Below, one piece after another: positions 36,201-47,324 of a stretch of 64,000 bases of DNA. Position 1 is the stretch's first letter, and the number at the start of each line of letters is the position of its first letter. This DNA is from Apostichopus japonicus. Lineage: Eukaryota > Echinodermata > Holothuroidea > Aspidochirotida > Stichopodidae. Location of the stretch: assembly GCF_037975245.1 (NCBI RefSeq), contig NC_092570.1:9881501-9945500 (forward strand), read 5' to 3'. Under the pieces are notes generated by a model. It worked only from the letters and a program-made list of their open reading frames with translations, was not told the DNA's origin and did not search any database. The position numbers were made by a program, and so were the translations under genes.

Positions 36201-38422
36201 TACAATATTTACTCACTCACTCTGAAGAATCTGTAGAGGCTAAGTCTTCACTCAAAGCGCAGACTGTATGACTACTGGTAACTCTGAAGACTCTGTAGAA
36301 GCTACGTCTTCACTCAAAGCGCAGACTGTATGACTACTGTTAACTCTGAAGACTATGTACAAGCTACGTCTTCACTCAAAGCGCAGACTATATGACTACT
36401 GTTAACTCTGATGACTATGTACAAGCTACATCTTCACTCAAAGCGCAGACTGTACTGTATGACTACTGCTAACTCTGAAGACTCTACAAGCTACATCTTC
36501 ACTCAAAGTGCAGACTATATGACTACTGTTAACTCTGATGACTCTGTAGAAGCAACATCTTCACTCAAAGCGCAGACTGTACTGTATGACTACTGCTAAC
36601 TCTGAAGACTCTACCAGCTACATCTTCACTCAAAGTGCAGACTATATGACTACTGTTAACTCTGATGACTCTGTAGAAGCTACATCTTCACTCAAAGCGC
36701 AGACTGTACTGTATGACTACTGCTAACTCTGAAGACTCTACAAGCTACATCTTCACTCAAAGTGCAGACTATATGACTACTGTTAACTCTGAAGACTCTG
36801 TAGAAGCTACATCTTCACTCAAAGCGCAGACTGTACTGTATGACTACTGCTAACTCTGAAGACTCTACAAGCTACATCTTCACTCAAAGTGCAGACTATA
36901 TGACAACTGTTAACTCTGATGACTCTGTAGAAGCTACATCTTCACTCATAACACAGACTGTATGACTACTGTTAACTCTGAAGACTCTACAAGCTACATC
37001 TTCACTCAAAGCGCAGACTGTACTTTATGACTACTGCTAACTCTGAAGACTCTACAAGCTACATCTTCACTCAAAGTGCAGACTGTATAACTACTGTTAA
37101 CTCTGAAGACTCTACAAGCTACATCTTCACTCAAAGTGCAGACCGTATGACTACTGGTAACTCTGAGGACCCTGTAGAAGCTACGTCTACACTCATAACA
37201 CAGACTGTATGACTACTGTTAACTCTGAGGACTATGTAGAAGCTACATCTACACTCATAACACAGACTGTATGACTACTGGTAACTCTGAGGACCCTGTA
37301 GAAGCTACGTCTACACTCATAACACAGACTGTATGACTACTGTTAACTCTGAGGACTATGTAGAAGCTACATCTACACTCATAACACAGACTGTATGACT
37401 ACTGTTAACTCGGAGGACCCTGTAGAAGCTACATCTACACTCATAACACAGACTGTATGACTACTGGTAACTCTGAAGACTATGTAGAAGCTACTGTACA
37501 TCTACACTCATAACACAGACTGTATGAGACTCTGTAGAAGCTACGTCTACACTCAAAGCGCAGACTATGACTACTGTTAAGATTTCCAGGCCACCACTCT
37601 TCTTGTTCAGAGAGGTTTACAGTACAGTATACAGCCTGATAGCTCTTAAAGTATTACAGTAACCTAACATTTCACGATTGACAATAACAGGTTGCAAAAA
37701 AAATTCTTCCATGCCCATAGTGAGGTAGGCCTAATCACAGATCTGCTAAGAATCTGAACATTGCAATTAGCCTAGATAGGCCTATGTTTTATCGGGTTTG
37801 CTTTGTTATTTTTAGCACTCAGGCTGTACTGAGGCAGTTTACAGATCTGTTAAAAGTATGAATTCACTGACTTATAAGTTGTATTCATGCTATACACCTC
37901 AGATGGACAACGATTTAAAGTTACAATTTAGTGGGTTATCTGTGAATTCTTCCAGTCGCACAGAAAGCAACATATGCTTGCCAAATGTTAATATTTTTAA
38001 ACACAATATGGAAACTTATATATTTAGTTTAGATGTCTGATATTTGTTTGTCTATCTTTGTGCCGTGTTTTGTGTGCTTTTGGACGTTAACCGTTTTTAC
38101 CTGCATTATACTGTATATGTATTTTTGTATTGAGGGCTCCTCTGGATACCAGAAGCACTGAGCAGGACTACCCTCATTAAAGATGACAATAATAATAATT
38201 TAAAAAATATGTTTGCCATAGATCTACCTTGCAAATTCATATAAGAATACTGTACATAGCAGAACCAGAAAGCCAAAGGGCTTAGTTATTTCTTACCACA
38301 TTTTACTTACCAATTAGGTCAATAATTAACTTACCATTAAAATGACAATCCTCTCTGCTTGACTCATTCCAAGACATTACCCTATATACACACAACAACA
38401 GTAAGAACCATCTCAAAGCCAT
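17778..38422 (-). CDS. IL-1R-like receptor: signal peptide, two Ig domains, TM, TIR
   Basis: Seven minus-strand coding exons join without a frame break: 38335-38422, 33965-34252, 25508-25694, 22638-22801, 21086-21241, 19092-19229, 17778-18220. The product is 487 aa. Residues 1-17 are a signal peptide (MALRWFLLLLCVYRV). Residues 30-125 form Ig 1 (CYIEWYRDD; GIFKCVAWNN). Residues 126-242 form a second Ig-like domain with weak Ig cysteines. Residues 255-278 are the transmembrane helix. A TIR domain follows from about 295: box 1 DGRSYDAYISY, a box-2-like IDNVPGG, and SRRFIMVLSPEY. The membrane-to-TIR spacing (DLQLFIKDNLG...DG.SYDAYISY) is that of the IL-1 receptor family. Known members bind cytokines outside and recruit TIR adaptors such as MyD88 inside. 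Vertebrate receptors usually have three Ig domains; two were found here. The box 3 FW is FM (KSFMKKGY). The gene is divergent from the secreted paralogue at 55.3 kb. Confidence 0.92.
19092..19229 (-). CDS. Receptor exon 6: N-terminal half of TIR
   Basis: This 138-nt exon, phase 1 in and out, has donor GTAAGTAT and acceptor TTTTGCTAACAG. It encodes GRSYDAYISYAWSDVDRLF through EIDNVPGG. The codon completed with exon 5 is the Asp of the family DG.xYDA motif. Confidence 0.95.
20610..20665 (-). ncRNA. Possible degenerate hammerhead-ribozyme-like repeat
   Basis: On the minus strand the order is GCCT, TTGAAGA, hairpin GATCCT-GCT-AGGATC, GAAAC, GTC, AGGC. This follows the hammerhead order stem I, CUGANGA, stem II, GAAAC, GUH, stem I, except that the first core C is U. 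Such motifs occur in the terminal repeats of Penelope-like elements. No reverse transcriptase is next to it, and activity is doubtful. Confidence 0.35.
21086..21241 (-). CDS. Receptor exon 5: transmembrane exon
   Basis: This 156-nt exon, phase 1 in and out, encodes PIISLVFGIVFITFLCILSW and continues into DLQLFIKDNLGKPEVS. The acceptor is TTGACATCTTTAG and the donor GTAAGATG. Confidence 0.93.
21870..22085. repeat. Dispersed repeat, CCCCTGGTGACC type
   Basis: The segment holds 'gttttgacccctggtgacc' and 'gagatatcatgtttacaagg', as in the copies at 13086-13260 and 14525-14785. Confidence 0.65.
22638..22801 (-). CDS. Receptor exon 4: second half of Ig 2
   Basis: This 164-nt exon enters in phase 2 and leaves in phase 1 (acceptor CTCTCTTTCAG, donor GTGAGTTT). 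It encodes ATLRFSQVTEEDLSGTYTLT, the Asp-x-Gly-x-Tyr strand-F pattern of Ig folds. Confidence 0.9.
23247..23673. repeat. 18-bp minisatellite (attaattaatctacaggc)n
   Basis: There are about 23 near-perfect 18-bp units. Because 18 is a multiple of three, a 159-codon frame repeating LQALIN stays open, but this follows from the repeat and is not evidence of a gene. The array lies in an intron of the receptor gene. Confidence 0.97.
25508..25694 (-). CDS. Receptor exon 3: first half of Ig 2
   Basis: This 187-nt exon enters in phase 1 and leaves in phase 2 (acceptor CTTGTCTTTACAG, donor GTAAGTT). It encodes REVCMDIHFELHE through DEQQADI, and the split codon gives Cys. There are five cysteines across the junction region. 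Confidence 0.88.
25695..29853. other. Receptor intron sequence, no exon found
   Basis: I looked for a phase-1/phase-1 Ig exon on the minus strand here and saw none. About 26700-27110 is TE-like (GGGTGTAGCCAGGGGGG at one side, GGGGGCACGTGCCCCC at the other). The remaining open frames are unconvincing. Confidence 0.5.
29854..29859 (-). terminator. Poly(A) signal of the nested small gene
   Basis: AATAAA on the minus strand lies about 160 nt after the stop codon at 30018. This is a normal 3' UTR length. Confidence 0.6.
30018..30172 (-). CDS. Nested gene exon 3 (terminal)
   Basis: Acceptor TTATTATTTCAG is followed by 155 nt that enter in phase 1 and end in TAG. The encoded tail is acidic, then Ser-rich, then aromatic. 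Confidence 0.65.
30018..33510 (-). CDS. Nested small gene, 72-aa acidic protein of unknown function
   Basis: Three minus-strand exons, 33474-33510, 31279-31305 and 30018-30172, join in phase 1 at both introns and give 72 codons plus TAG. The start ATG has a good context (GGAGATGG) and lies 46 nt from a TATATAAA box. An AATAAA follows the stop. The product begins MAVQMIRKRGDKD, has an Asp/Glu-rich middle (TSIEEDHQTEIDEP) and ends with PEECIIYYYEGL. No signal peptide, membrane segment or known domain is visible. It lies wholly inside the receptor intron between 33965 and 25694. Because the last exon accepts phase 1, splicing from receptor exon 2 into it is also possible and would give a short one-Ig form. 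I do not recognise the protein. Confidence 0.62.
31279..31305 (-). CDS. Nested gene exon 2 (27-nt micro-exon)
   Basis: GTGAGTTTGACAG precedes, and GTAAGC follows, 27 nt that enter and leave in phase 1 and add nine residues (DHIPCQMDD). Skipping it would keep the frame. Confidence 0.5.
31450..32560 (-). mobile_element. Degraded non-LTR retrotransposon (endonuclease end to RT start)
   Basis: On the minus strand, 32352-32180 reads GLTQHINEPRHDHGHTLDLF, the end of an EEP endonuclease domain. Then 31832-31470 reads SIILKSPGTKSCDLDKIPTP and FVPDALKVAHVRPILKKSG, the start of a reverse-transcriptase domain. There are stops and frameshifts between the parts. It belongs to the jockey/CR1-like group in general; the clade is not fixed. 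It lies in the first intron of the nested gene. Confidence 0.85.
33474..33510 (-). CDS. Nested gene exon 1 (start exon)
   Basis: The ATG at 33510 opens 12 codons plus one base, then donor GTAAGAATAGG. The short 5' UTR implied by the TATA box supports this ATG as the start. Confidence 0.62.
33549..33556 (-). promoter_or_regulatory. TATA box of the nested gene
   Basis: TATATAAA followed by GGGC on the minus strand lies about 46 nt upstream of the ATG. An inverted CCAAT motif (GATTGG, 33643-33648) lies about 90 nt further upstream. Confidence 0.6.
33965..34252 (-). CDS. Receptor exon 2: Ig domain 1
   Basis: This 288-nt exon, phase 1 in and out (acceptor CCCCTCATTTTCAG, donor GTAAGTCTG), encodes one whole Ig domain. 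The signature residues are Cys, CYIEWYRDD, then SSDSGIFKCVAWNNMGSVER. The NMT sequence is a possible N-glycosylation site. Confidence 0.95.
36222..37580. repeat. 62-bp minisatellite
   Basis: About 21 units of 'gactactgttaactctgaag...actctgtagaagctac...cgcagactgtat' occur, with variant classes (TCTTCACTCAAAGCG and TCTACACTCATAACA). The variants are grouped, the second class being at 37150-37530. The array is in the first intron of the receptor gene. Confidence 0.95.
38335..38422 (-). CDS. Receptor exon 1: start codon and signal peptide
   Basis: The ATG at 38422 opens MALRWFLLLLCVYRVMS, a clear signal peptide, then NESSREDCHFN. After 29 codons plus one base it meets donor GTAAGTTAATT (phase 1), as needed by exon 2. 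NES is a possible glycosylation site. Confidence 0.82.
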
Positions 38423-40631
38423 TCTTCTTTATGAGTCATATATTCTGCTGGCCTAATGGATTTCGGTACCTTTGTGATTTCTGGATTCTAAACAGAAAAA
38501 TGGAATATCAAAATTAGTGCAATCAATGTGGGTCAGTCACATACAGAAACCAGAAAATATGAATGGAGCTGGAGCAGGGACCAAGAGCAAATCTGAAGTC
38601 TTCAAATGCCAATATATCCACAATCTACTTTCTGTGCATTGATTGCAATCTGTGCGCACCAACCTACATATACCCTACCACTTAGCAGGTAATTCTTTCA
38701 ATTCAATTACAGCTCTGTCAATCTACCTTCCATTAAATAGTATTGTAAGTAATCTTTCTGATCAAGGCAAGTACTATTCACAATTTCACAAATACAGTAT
38801 GTGAGTACTTAGTATGTGGATCTAATACAACATGAATATAACGTTTCAATAACTGTATATCAATTTAATCCAATACAGAAAAACTTGAGTGATACAAACC
38901 ATTGAGTTTCCTTGAGCAGTAATGGTCTAACTTAATCCTAATTCTTACAATAAGATCCATGAGAACCTTTTTTATTGTAGTTAAACAGCAAATGAATAAA
39001 GCCAGGGTAAATATGATCACTGACGTCTTTCAACTTCAACAAGATAAACTGTCTGGATCAAGACAAAATCCTGTCAAAACACTTAAAAATATACTGTAAA
39101 AATACATTACCTAATTCAGTTCTGATTTCATTACAATGGTTGTGATAGCACTATGGAAGTGAGCATTCTGTCAATTGCATTATTATGTATTACAATCACT
39201 GACATGCACAGGATTTCAAAGGCACATGGAAAGGAGAGGGGGGATTCTTAATTGTTCCCCAATGGTTCAGGAACTTCAGGTACAGTAGGGGTAGGCATGA
39301 ACCTTTATATGGAAGTGCCAGAGGTAACTCGACTCCAGGATGGTATAATCGAGTGGTTGTGCATCGCCCTGGGGTTCTTGATGCAGAAGCTACCATGTAC
39401 AGTAGGTAGTCTTGGGTTCAAGTGCAAGGTTATGCTACTAACAAATTTGAAATGTTTGTGTGGGATTGATAACTGGTTTACATCCCCCTCCCCAATCCCC
39501 CTCCCCTGGCCACCCAAATCCATTGAATCAGTGCCTTTGGACATTCTGGGCTCAGATGTCCCCGACACTGTGGCAAGATAAATAAGTACAAAACAAAACT
39601 GTTGCCTACTGTGCATGACACATACTGTAGGGACCAAAGTAGATGGAGGATGGAAATTTAGGTTAACATAAATTGTATTTCCAACTTCAATAATGCTAGT
39701 ACAATGAGGAAACTGCAGGCTAGAATTCTCATATTTACTGATCTAAACGTGGAAAATTACTTTCCAGTCATGCTACCATCACGTTCTCTACCCCATGCAA
39801 AAAGCAGTATAACCGAAAATCGATGGGTGTACTGTTACCGCGGTAATTTCCGGTGTCCCCTCATCCGTGTTACTGTGTTATAGTGCAGTTTCACTGATAC
39901 TTTTAACTCTTATTGTTAGTGCAAATTGTAACCACTTTTTCAAACACACTTTTAATCTACAATGCCTACACGGAAATGGCCAAAATTGCTATAGTGAAAC
40001 AAGAAAACATCAATTTTGTATTTTGAGACACTGTTCATGTACTAGAGTAGTTTCTACTTAAGTTTTAGCAGAATCATTATAGTAAACCTCAACGCATGCG
40101 CGAAGTTGGGGAAATTTGTCCTTGCTTCGAAGTTCGAGCAAGACTTGACTTCCTACCGTTACAAGTATAATCCTCCTATGTCTGGACGAATTTGGTCAAA
40201 CCATCGATACATTTATATATGCTGCAGGATAAAACTAACTTTAAACAGAACAGCAATGCGGTTACTATCGCTAAGTAAGTTACCATATACCACCACCGTA
40301 CGTACCTTAGCCTATGCCTATACTAGTTTGTCTTCAAGTTCCTTTGCTTTTACTCACCGACATCAAGATCCCACGAATTCTCTTGACAACACAAACTTTG
40401 GTCAATATGAAAACTTATTTTCGACTATCTTCTGTCTCATGATTTGTTGTTACAGTAGCAAACTATTACGATATTTTATAAACGAGGTAAAATGTCTGTA
40501 CAGGGTTACATTGGCTTCACTAGGTAAGTTCAATGAACAAATATAACGACAGCTCTATAACTTTCTCAGAAACACAGAAACCGGAAGTTGCACGGAAGTA
40601 TTTTTTGCGATAATGCCTCATCTCTAAATTA

Positions 40632-40780
40632 CGGTGGCTTGAAAAGGACATGAGCAGGAAGAAAGTAGCGACTCAAAATTTTGCCTTTAAAGTCATCATT
40701 TTGACTTTCAATCTCACAATTATGAGATTGAAAGTCAAAATTGTGAGATGTTGAGTCGCTACGTCCCTATTAAACCACCG
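40632..40780. mobile_element. Short MITE with nested palindrome
   Basis: The ends CGGTGGCTTGAAAAGGAC and GTCCCTATTAAACCACCG are inverted repeats. Inside them, GTAGCGACTCA (40665) and TGAGTCGCTAC (40762) form a second inverted pair. The centre is a near-perfect hairpin (GACTTTCAATCTCA / TGAGATTGAAAGTC). The whole could fold into one long stem. Confidence 0.7.
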
Positions 40781-41690
40781 CACTATAAGCGGTATATCCT
40801 GATTTACGTTACTTTGTACAAAAGCTGCGGCCACCTCACACTACCCTTACGGACATTGAACCAGTGGCGTCGTCAGACGTTTGGAAGTGGTGTATGTAGG
40901 GGGCACAGCCATAGAAATTGAAGTTCACTTTCTATGGGCACAGCAAACTGAGAGCAACAGAACAACGTAGATGATTAACGTGGAGCTATGGGCGCCAGTG
41001 AGAAGCCACTTGAGCATGGGGACCAAGGCCCCACCACATAGGACCTTTGGTTGGTCAGTGTCAGGGGGGGGGGGGGAATCGGCCACTGATATGAGGCTTT
41101 GTGGTTTGGAGGTAAAAAATGTATTTCATTGAGTCTGAATGAGGGGAACCAAACATTGGGGGGGGGGGGGGGAGTTGTCTGGAGACATGTGATGAAGTTC
41201 CAAATAAATATATCAAGTTAAACAGTCGAAATTCTGGTATAAAAAGTCCCAGTCGTAATTTAATATACTCTTAAATTTGAGATAGTATAGTCGAAATGTC
41301 GAGAAAAAAATTATAAAATATTTATATTAGCATCTAAAATTTGAGATGTAAATTCTATATTTCGATTAAAAGTCCTTAGTCGAGCAACGAGTGGAAATTT
41401 CGAAATAAAATAGTCGAGATTGGAATATGAAAAGAGGCAAATTATTGCTACATGTCAAGAGATTCGGCATTTCCAAAACAACATATTTAGAGAAAAAGAG
41501 AGAGGCTGAACTTCAAAAAAAAAAAACACCCGGTAGTTCATGGAAAGCCGAAGAGTCTAATTTTACAGGAAAAGGCCGAAATGTGACTATAACTAGACAA
41601 CAAAACTACAGTGTGGTTCCGATGATGTTACATCAATAATCTTATATGAATGTGACAACTATAGGCTCCTATAAACTATCCTTCATTAAA

Positions 41691-41925
41691 GGAGTGTTAG
41701 CTCAGTGGTTAACACCGGTGCCTTTCAATCATAAGGTCCCGAGTTCGAGTCACTCAAAGATTAATGTATATCGTCCAGTTACAGAGTTGTTGACAATTGA
41801 CAATTCATAACCCTGGACGTGAAATATGAATCTAAGAGACTGATTTCGGTCAGCTTGCGGCTTTGATAAGCCAATGATGGCTTCTTCGCGAGTTCCTGCT
41901 TGCAGGAGGATCTAATATACATAAA
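41691..41925 (+). mobile_element. SINE with tRNA-derived head
   Basis: The head 41691-41755 has an A box (TTAGCTCAGTGGTTA) and a B box (GAGTTCGAGTC) spaced as in a tRNA. The loop TTTCAAT gives anticodon TTC, so a tRNA-Glu origin is likely. The T stem is decayed. An unrelated body follows (GACTGATTTCGGTCAGCTTG to GGAGGATCTAATATAC). Confidence 0.75.
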
Positions 41926-42959
41926 TTGAGTGGCGTATAGAAAGCTGAGGGGGTCGAGGTCATTCCCATTATAATCCGGAACCAGAATCGGTAATGCTAG
42001 GAAAAAGTGTGGGTCGGAGTTTTATTTAGTAATTTGCTCCTATATCTCTAAAGTCAACATTTTGCGTTGATATTCGATGTGTAATTTAATTTTTCTCGTG
42101 ATTGGGTTGAGTGGGCAAGCCAGTTCTATAATTCTGAAGCAAACGATACAGAGAAATGCAACAAAGAGAAACGATTTATACTGAAAAATGTTATACTTGT
42201 CACCACCCTCCCCCCCCCCCCCCCGCCGCGCACCAAACACAAGCTGCCATCTATAAATAAATCATATTGATAAAGTGTCACTAAATTGTCTTGAAGGCAG
42301 CCCCCAGCTTTGCAGTGTTACTTTCATTTAAGATGTATACAACGAAATGAGAGGAAGGAAACGTTATGAAATTATATCAATTTATTCCTCCATTACACCC
42401 CTAGCTCCCCCTACAGACGCAAAAGTCCGACGATTTACACCAAAGAAACCAACCGAATCCTCCTCTGCAGATTCACACACAAAGGTCACAGTAAGGCCAT
42501 CCACTACAACCGAAGCGTATATAGAGCATGTAGGGCCATAGGGGGGGGGGGGTTGAAGTTAAGGACTGCCAGTCTGGGAGGGGTATATATAGGAGGGAGT
42601 AAATGGTTGTACCATATGGGTACTTAAATGCGTAATGGTGTTATATTTTGCAACTTACAAAGAACATTTTATTTTCAAGAAATTTCACTGTACGTCAGTA
42701 CACCTAGTACAAACATTTCCTTCAGTTTGTTTAAAATGATCAACTTGACCTTTAGAAATAACATCTTACACATCTCATTATTTACGCAACAAACATATAA
42801 TAATCTTCAACATGCTTGGAGGGGACACAGGCGTATACATTAACCTGGACCGACAATGTCAATGGGGGACGTCAAAGAAAAAAAACGTACTAACCATGGA
42901 GTGTCATGTGACGTGCTTAGTACTGTTTGAACGTATATTCTACATAACTAATGTCACAA

Positions 42960-45830
42960 TCTCATGATAGCTACCACATTCCTTGTGAAATATCAAACAG
43001 TGTAATCTGGCTATGTGGTACATTTTTCAACGTTTACCGCTGTTTTTTATAGTAGTATTTTCTTTCAAAAAATCAAACTACAGCTGAAACGCACGGAGCT
43101 TATCAGGATCGTACACAAATGTACATAAACACAAGATGCATACGTCAGGATTCGTTGTTCCTTCACAATACAAGTGTTCTTGCACGTGTAACCCTTTCAA
43201 AGAAGTGCGTTAATTTAAAATCAGTAGCGATATTAAGATTTAGAGGGTATGTTGGAAACTTTATTTTGTGCCACTGCACATGTCTGGAAATTAGTTGCCC
43301 GGTAGCCATCTTTGCCCCGTGCAGTCACTGTAGACCTGCTGTTCATTATTATGTATAGTTTGGCCTGAATTATAGTCAAGGTATTATTTTGTTGAATTTC
43401 CTGAGGGATTATATGAACCGATTACGTAACAGCTCTCCAGAATGGTGTTGAGAACCTGACGGGACGTGGAACAAGTTGACGGTTGTAGGAACTTCACCTG
43501 AGCCACTCATGTCGGCGAATTAGTGATCTGTTACGCGTTACTATAATTAATAGAATATATCTGGTGATGAGTGCATGCAAAGGGGGTATATTAATATAGA
43601 GCAGGGTTTCCCTAACTTTATCCCCCCCCCCACGAACCCCCTGTGGATGTCAGAGTTTACCACGAAGCCCCAACTTTTTGAGACACGATCTGAGTCATTA
43701 TTATACTATAATACGCATAACAGTGCTTCGTAAAAGTTCAAGTTCATATAGTGTAATATTGTAATGACAAAAAAAAAGAAAGAAAGAAAGCACATATTTA
43801 TTTGGAAACTTCAAGATCAGATCACGAATTGTATCACGCATTGATTGCCCATCACACACGATGAGACGAATGCTCCTGTTTTGTATCACATGCACGGTAT
43901 GGTACTACTACGGCAACATATGCGTATGGAAAAGAAAAGATCTCGAGTTCGTCGAAATGTTCAAATGAAGGCCTTTTTACATTACTTAATTATATGATAT
44001 ATCATATTTAAGTTCAACAAAAAGTACTTTAGCTTTGTCTTTCAGAAACGTCTCACGAACCCCTGGGACAGACTCACGCCCCCCTAGGGGTTGATGCACC
44101 CCAGTTAGGGAACTATAGAGGGGGTTTATCTCACGACTGTGGGGTAGTTGTCATGCATTTGTTATTATTTTAATTAAGCTTTAAGAGCATCTGACATCAC
44201 TTTTCAACCAGGGGGATTCCCATCTCCTGTCTCGATGTTTGATCTAATATTGTCATATTGAATTCAGTACGTGTTGGAAAGAGAACATTAGTTTTGTATT
44301 CATTTCCTCTGCGTTATGGTTTTCATATTCTAGACTATAGAGGGCGAACGAACACCGGGTTACACACGTAACATGATATATAGTAGACTGCCGTATGCAA
44401 TCTATTAGACTCTGGCAGTATATAGTTATTCGAACAGTAGCCGGCTCCATGCAGATCAACCTTATTATGAGACGGAAGGTGAATCTCAACAAGGTTATCA
44501 TCCAAACATTAGCAATTTTTCTGAAATTTACCGTAAATTCCCGTTTTAGTGGCGGATTGTTGTCTACGGAACGCTTATCTTTTCGAACTGACAAAGGGTT
44601 AAAATAAGTTAGTAGCACCCTGGAGCACGTCAAACATCGTGGCGTATTAACCTGGGACTGACTACGTCAAAGAGGAGACGCGCCAAAAAATATAAGAGTT
44701 GAGTGCTCACAAGGGAGCACGTCACACGACCCTCCATATTTGGTATATACGTTTTTATCATTATTATTTTAAAACAATTGCGCGTCTCCCCCACAGAAAT
44801 GTAAACATAGAAAACTTGTCGCTTGCAGCAAGTTGAGGATCAACAGCTCACCTAAAAGCGTCAACCTACACTGCAATTTTACGCAGAGTCTTAACGCTAG
44901 GCAATGAAGTGGCCAATTAAATTTCCAGATTGTAAGAAACTCTTTATACAAAAACATGAGAATACACAGAACTGTGAGCCACTTCTAATGCATTGAAAAC
45001 GAAACGCTATCTTTGTCATGTTTCTATTCAAAAAATAAATGTAGGCAGTGCCTATCTACGGAAGCATACTGCACGTTTAACGACGTTTTAACGGTTCCAA
45101 GAAATTGAAATGCGGCTTTTAATTGAACAAATATACAACTCGTTGGATGTAACCGAATTTCATTGATCAGTATATTATATTACCGCAAAACTGCGTCTGT
45201 CCTTTGGCATTTTCCCTGGCAGTGACAAAAACTATTGTACTGAATACTAACAGTAGTGTAACTGTAAAGTTACCTTTGTACTAAAGCAAAGGTCACGAAC
45301 TCAGCTACCACACTCTTGGAAAAGCTACGCAAACAATTGAAACAATGGAATCTAGCTAATTAGTACATGTTTAGTGCTTACCGCAAAGTTCAATTCCAAA
45401 AATGCCATGTTGAGTTTATTTTCTTCACACAGTTGAACTGCAGCTGGAACGCATGTAGCATATACGACTGTACCATAGAAATTAATTTCTATGGACTGTA
45501 CACAAATGTGACATAAACATTAGAAGCAGTCGACATGATGCGTTGTTCCTAAGCAACACAAGGCTCCTTGCCGTTTTCGCACGTAAATAAGCGCGTATGC
45601 CATGATAAGAGTGGCCGCCGTATGCAATCTATAAGACTGTCAATAAATTTTCGAATAGTAGCCAGGATATTTTTATGAGAAAGAAAGTAAATCGTCAGTA
45701 AATGCCCGTTGTAGTGGCAGTCTGTATCTATGCATGGAACGCTTATCTCCTCAAACTGACAAAGGGTTAAAAAGATGTTAGTAGCACCTCGGAGCACGTC
45801 ACGTGACCATCCATTGTTGTTACATTTTCG
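42960..45830. repeat. Old local duplication, two diverged pairs
   Basis: About 43080-43200 resembles 45430-45570 (shared GTACACAAATGT, ACATAAACA, CGTTGTTCCT). About 44370-44640 resembles 45610-45810 (shared CCGTATGCAATCTAT, GGAACGCTTATCT, CTGACAAAGGGTTAAAA, GGAGCACGTCA). Divergence is well above that of the kinase duplication. Confidence 0.6.
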
Positions 45831-47166
45831 TATTGCGGAGTGTGCCTTCCAGGACAGTTTTAATTCGATGGGGTGGGGGGGGGAGAGGGAGGGAGGGTGA
45901 GGGTGCACTCTAAATTTTTTTAACCAGATATACACTAGTCACCTCGTAGGCTGATGGTAAATCATGCCCATATATGGTTTTCATTAATTTAAGTTCGATG
46001 TGTTGAAGTTGTGAACTGCTTAGAGAAGGCTGTTAGGGAAGTGGTATAAGGGACGTTGTGCCCCACCCACCCCCTCTTTCCTGTGAGGTTTTTTTTTTTG
46101 CGGGGGGTATAATTAAGAGTGCTTAAATTCCAAAGATGGAGTCTTTTGCAACTTTTAAAGAAATTGATTTTCATGAAAATTCAACACTTCAGAAGACCTA
46201 TAAACATTTCCTTCACATTGTTGAGTTGTTGAGAATGTTCAAGCTTTGATAAAGTTTATAATTTTCCTCATTATTTACACTTCTCTCGGCGAAGAAGCGG
46301 CCGATAGCTCTGATATAGCGTTGAATAACTCATAACGCGGAGAGGCCAATACGTTATGGCCCTCATGGCCAACCACTATACACTCTCTCTACAAATACAT
46401 AACAATTAAGCAGGCTCAAACACATTGACTCAGTGAAACTGAAAGAAACATTTAGCACCTACGCACTGAACAGGATATACCATTCTGTGATCTCGACTGT
46501 ATATAGTATGACTTCCTCAGCCCGTCGAACCCTTTATCTGGTACGCCAAAGTTCAAATCGCAAGTGCATGTGAGATATCTCGATATAACCCACTGAGTAA
46601 TATATGTTAGGTTCCGCGTGGATCACGGATTTCCGAAAAGCACAGATCCGTGTAGGACGCGTAGGATGTTAACTTGGTATATGTTGTCCACTCCTATGAT
46701 GTCGTCGATTGCATTCAGAATGAGAGAATAAAGGTAGAGTTGAAGGGCATCGAGACATCACACAGAAAGGTACAACAATAGCTTGAAACACACCCTTAAC
46801 TTGGAACTTCACCATCACTCGTCACTATAGCATTTTTACTCACTGAGATAATAATTCTATCATTAAATATTCCGGTACACCTGAAATAATTTGGAATGTC
46901 GGAAACCTTGACAAAATTGTTGGGAACTTTCATCATTTATAAGTTTTTTGCATTCAGTTTTATGAATCTTTGAATTTCTATTGATTCATTTTAGTCGAAA
47001 ATTACCTGAAAGTTTGATGCCAAAAACTTTTCGAGAGCTGAATTTTAACATGATCGCTTGCAATCCAATTATTTTGAATTTATTTGAATTTTCGTCGGTT
47101 CGGTAAAGATGTCCCAGTAAAGGCTGGAAGTTTCTTCACTGTTCTGGGTTTTCCAACTCACTACAA

Positions 47167-47170
<4 letters not shown>

Positions 47171-47241
<71 letters not shown>

Positions 47242-47293
47242 GGTATATATATATATATATATATATATATACGGTATATATATATACGGTATC

Positions 47294-47320
<27 letters not shown>
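47171..47320. repeat. (TA)n microsatellite
   Basis: An almost pure TA tract of about 150 bp is interrupted by a few ACGGTATA units. The Tyr-Ile open frames across it are artefacts of the repeat. Confidence 0.98.

Positions 47321-47324
<4 letters not shown>

Noticed and set aside
40106-40546. 146-aa plus-strand open frame
   Set aside because: Ser/Tyr/Leu-rich with no domain, no promoter context and no splice partner. I could not support it as a gene.
40861-41090. CAGTGGCGTCGTCAG to CCGATT...CCACTG as another hAT-like element
   Set aside because: The ends are only loosely inverted and no 8-bp target repeat flanks them.
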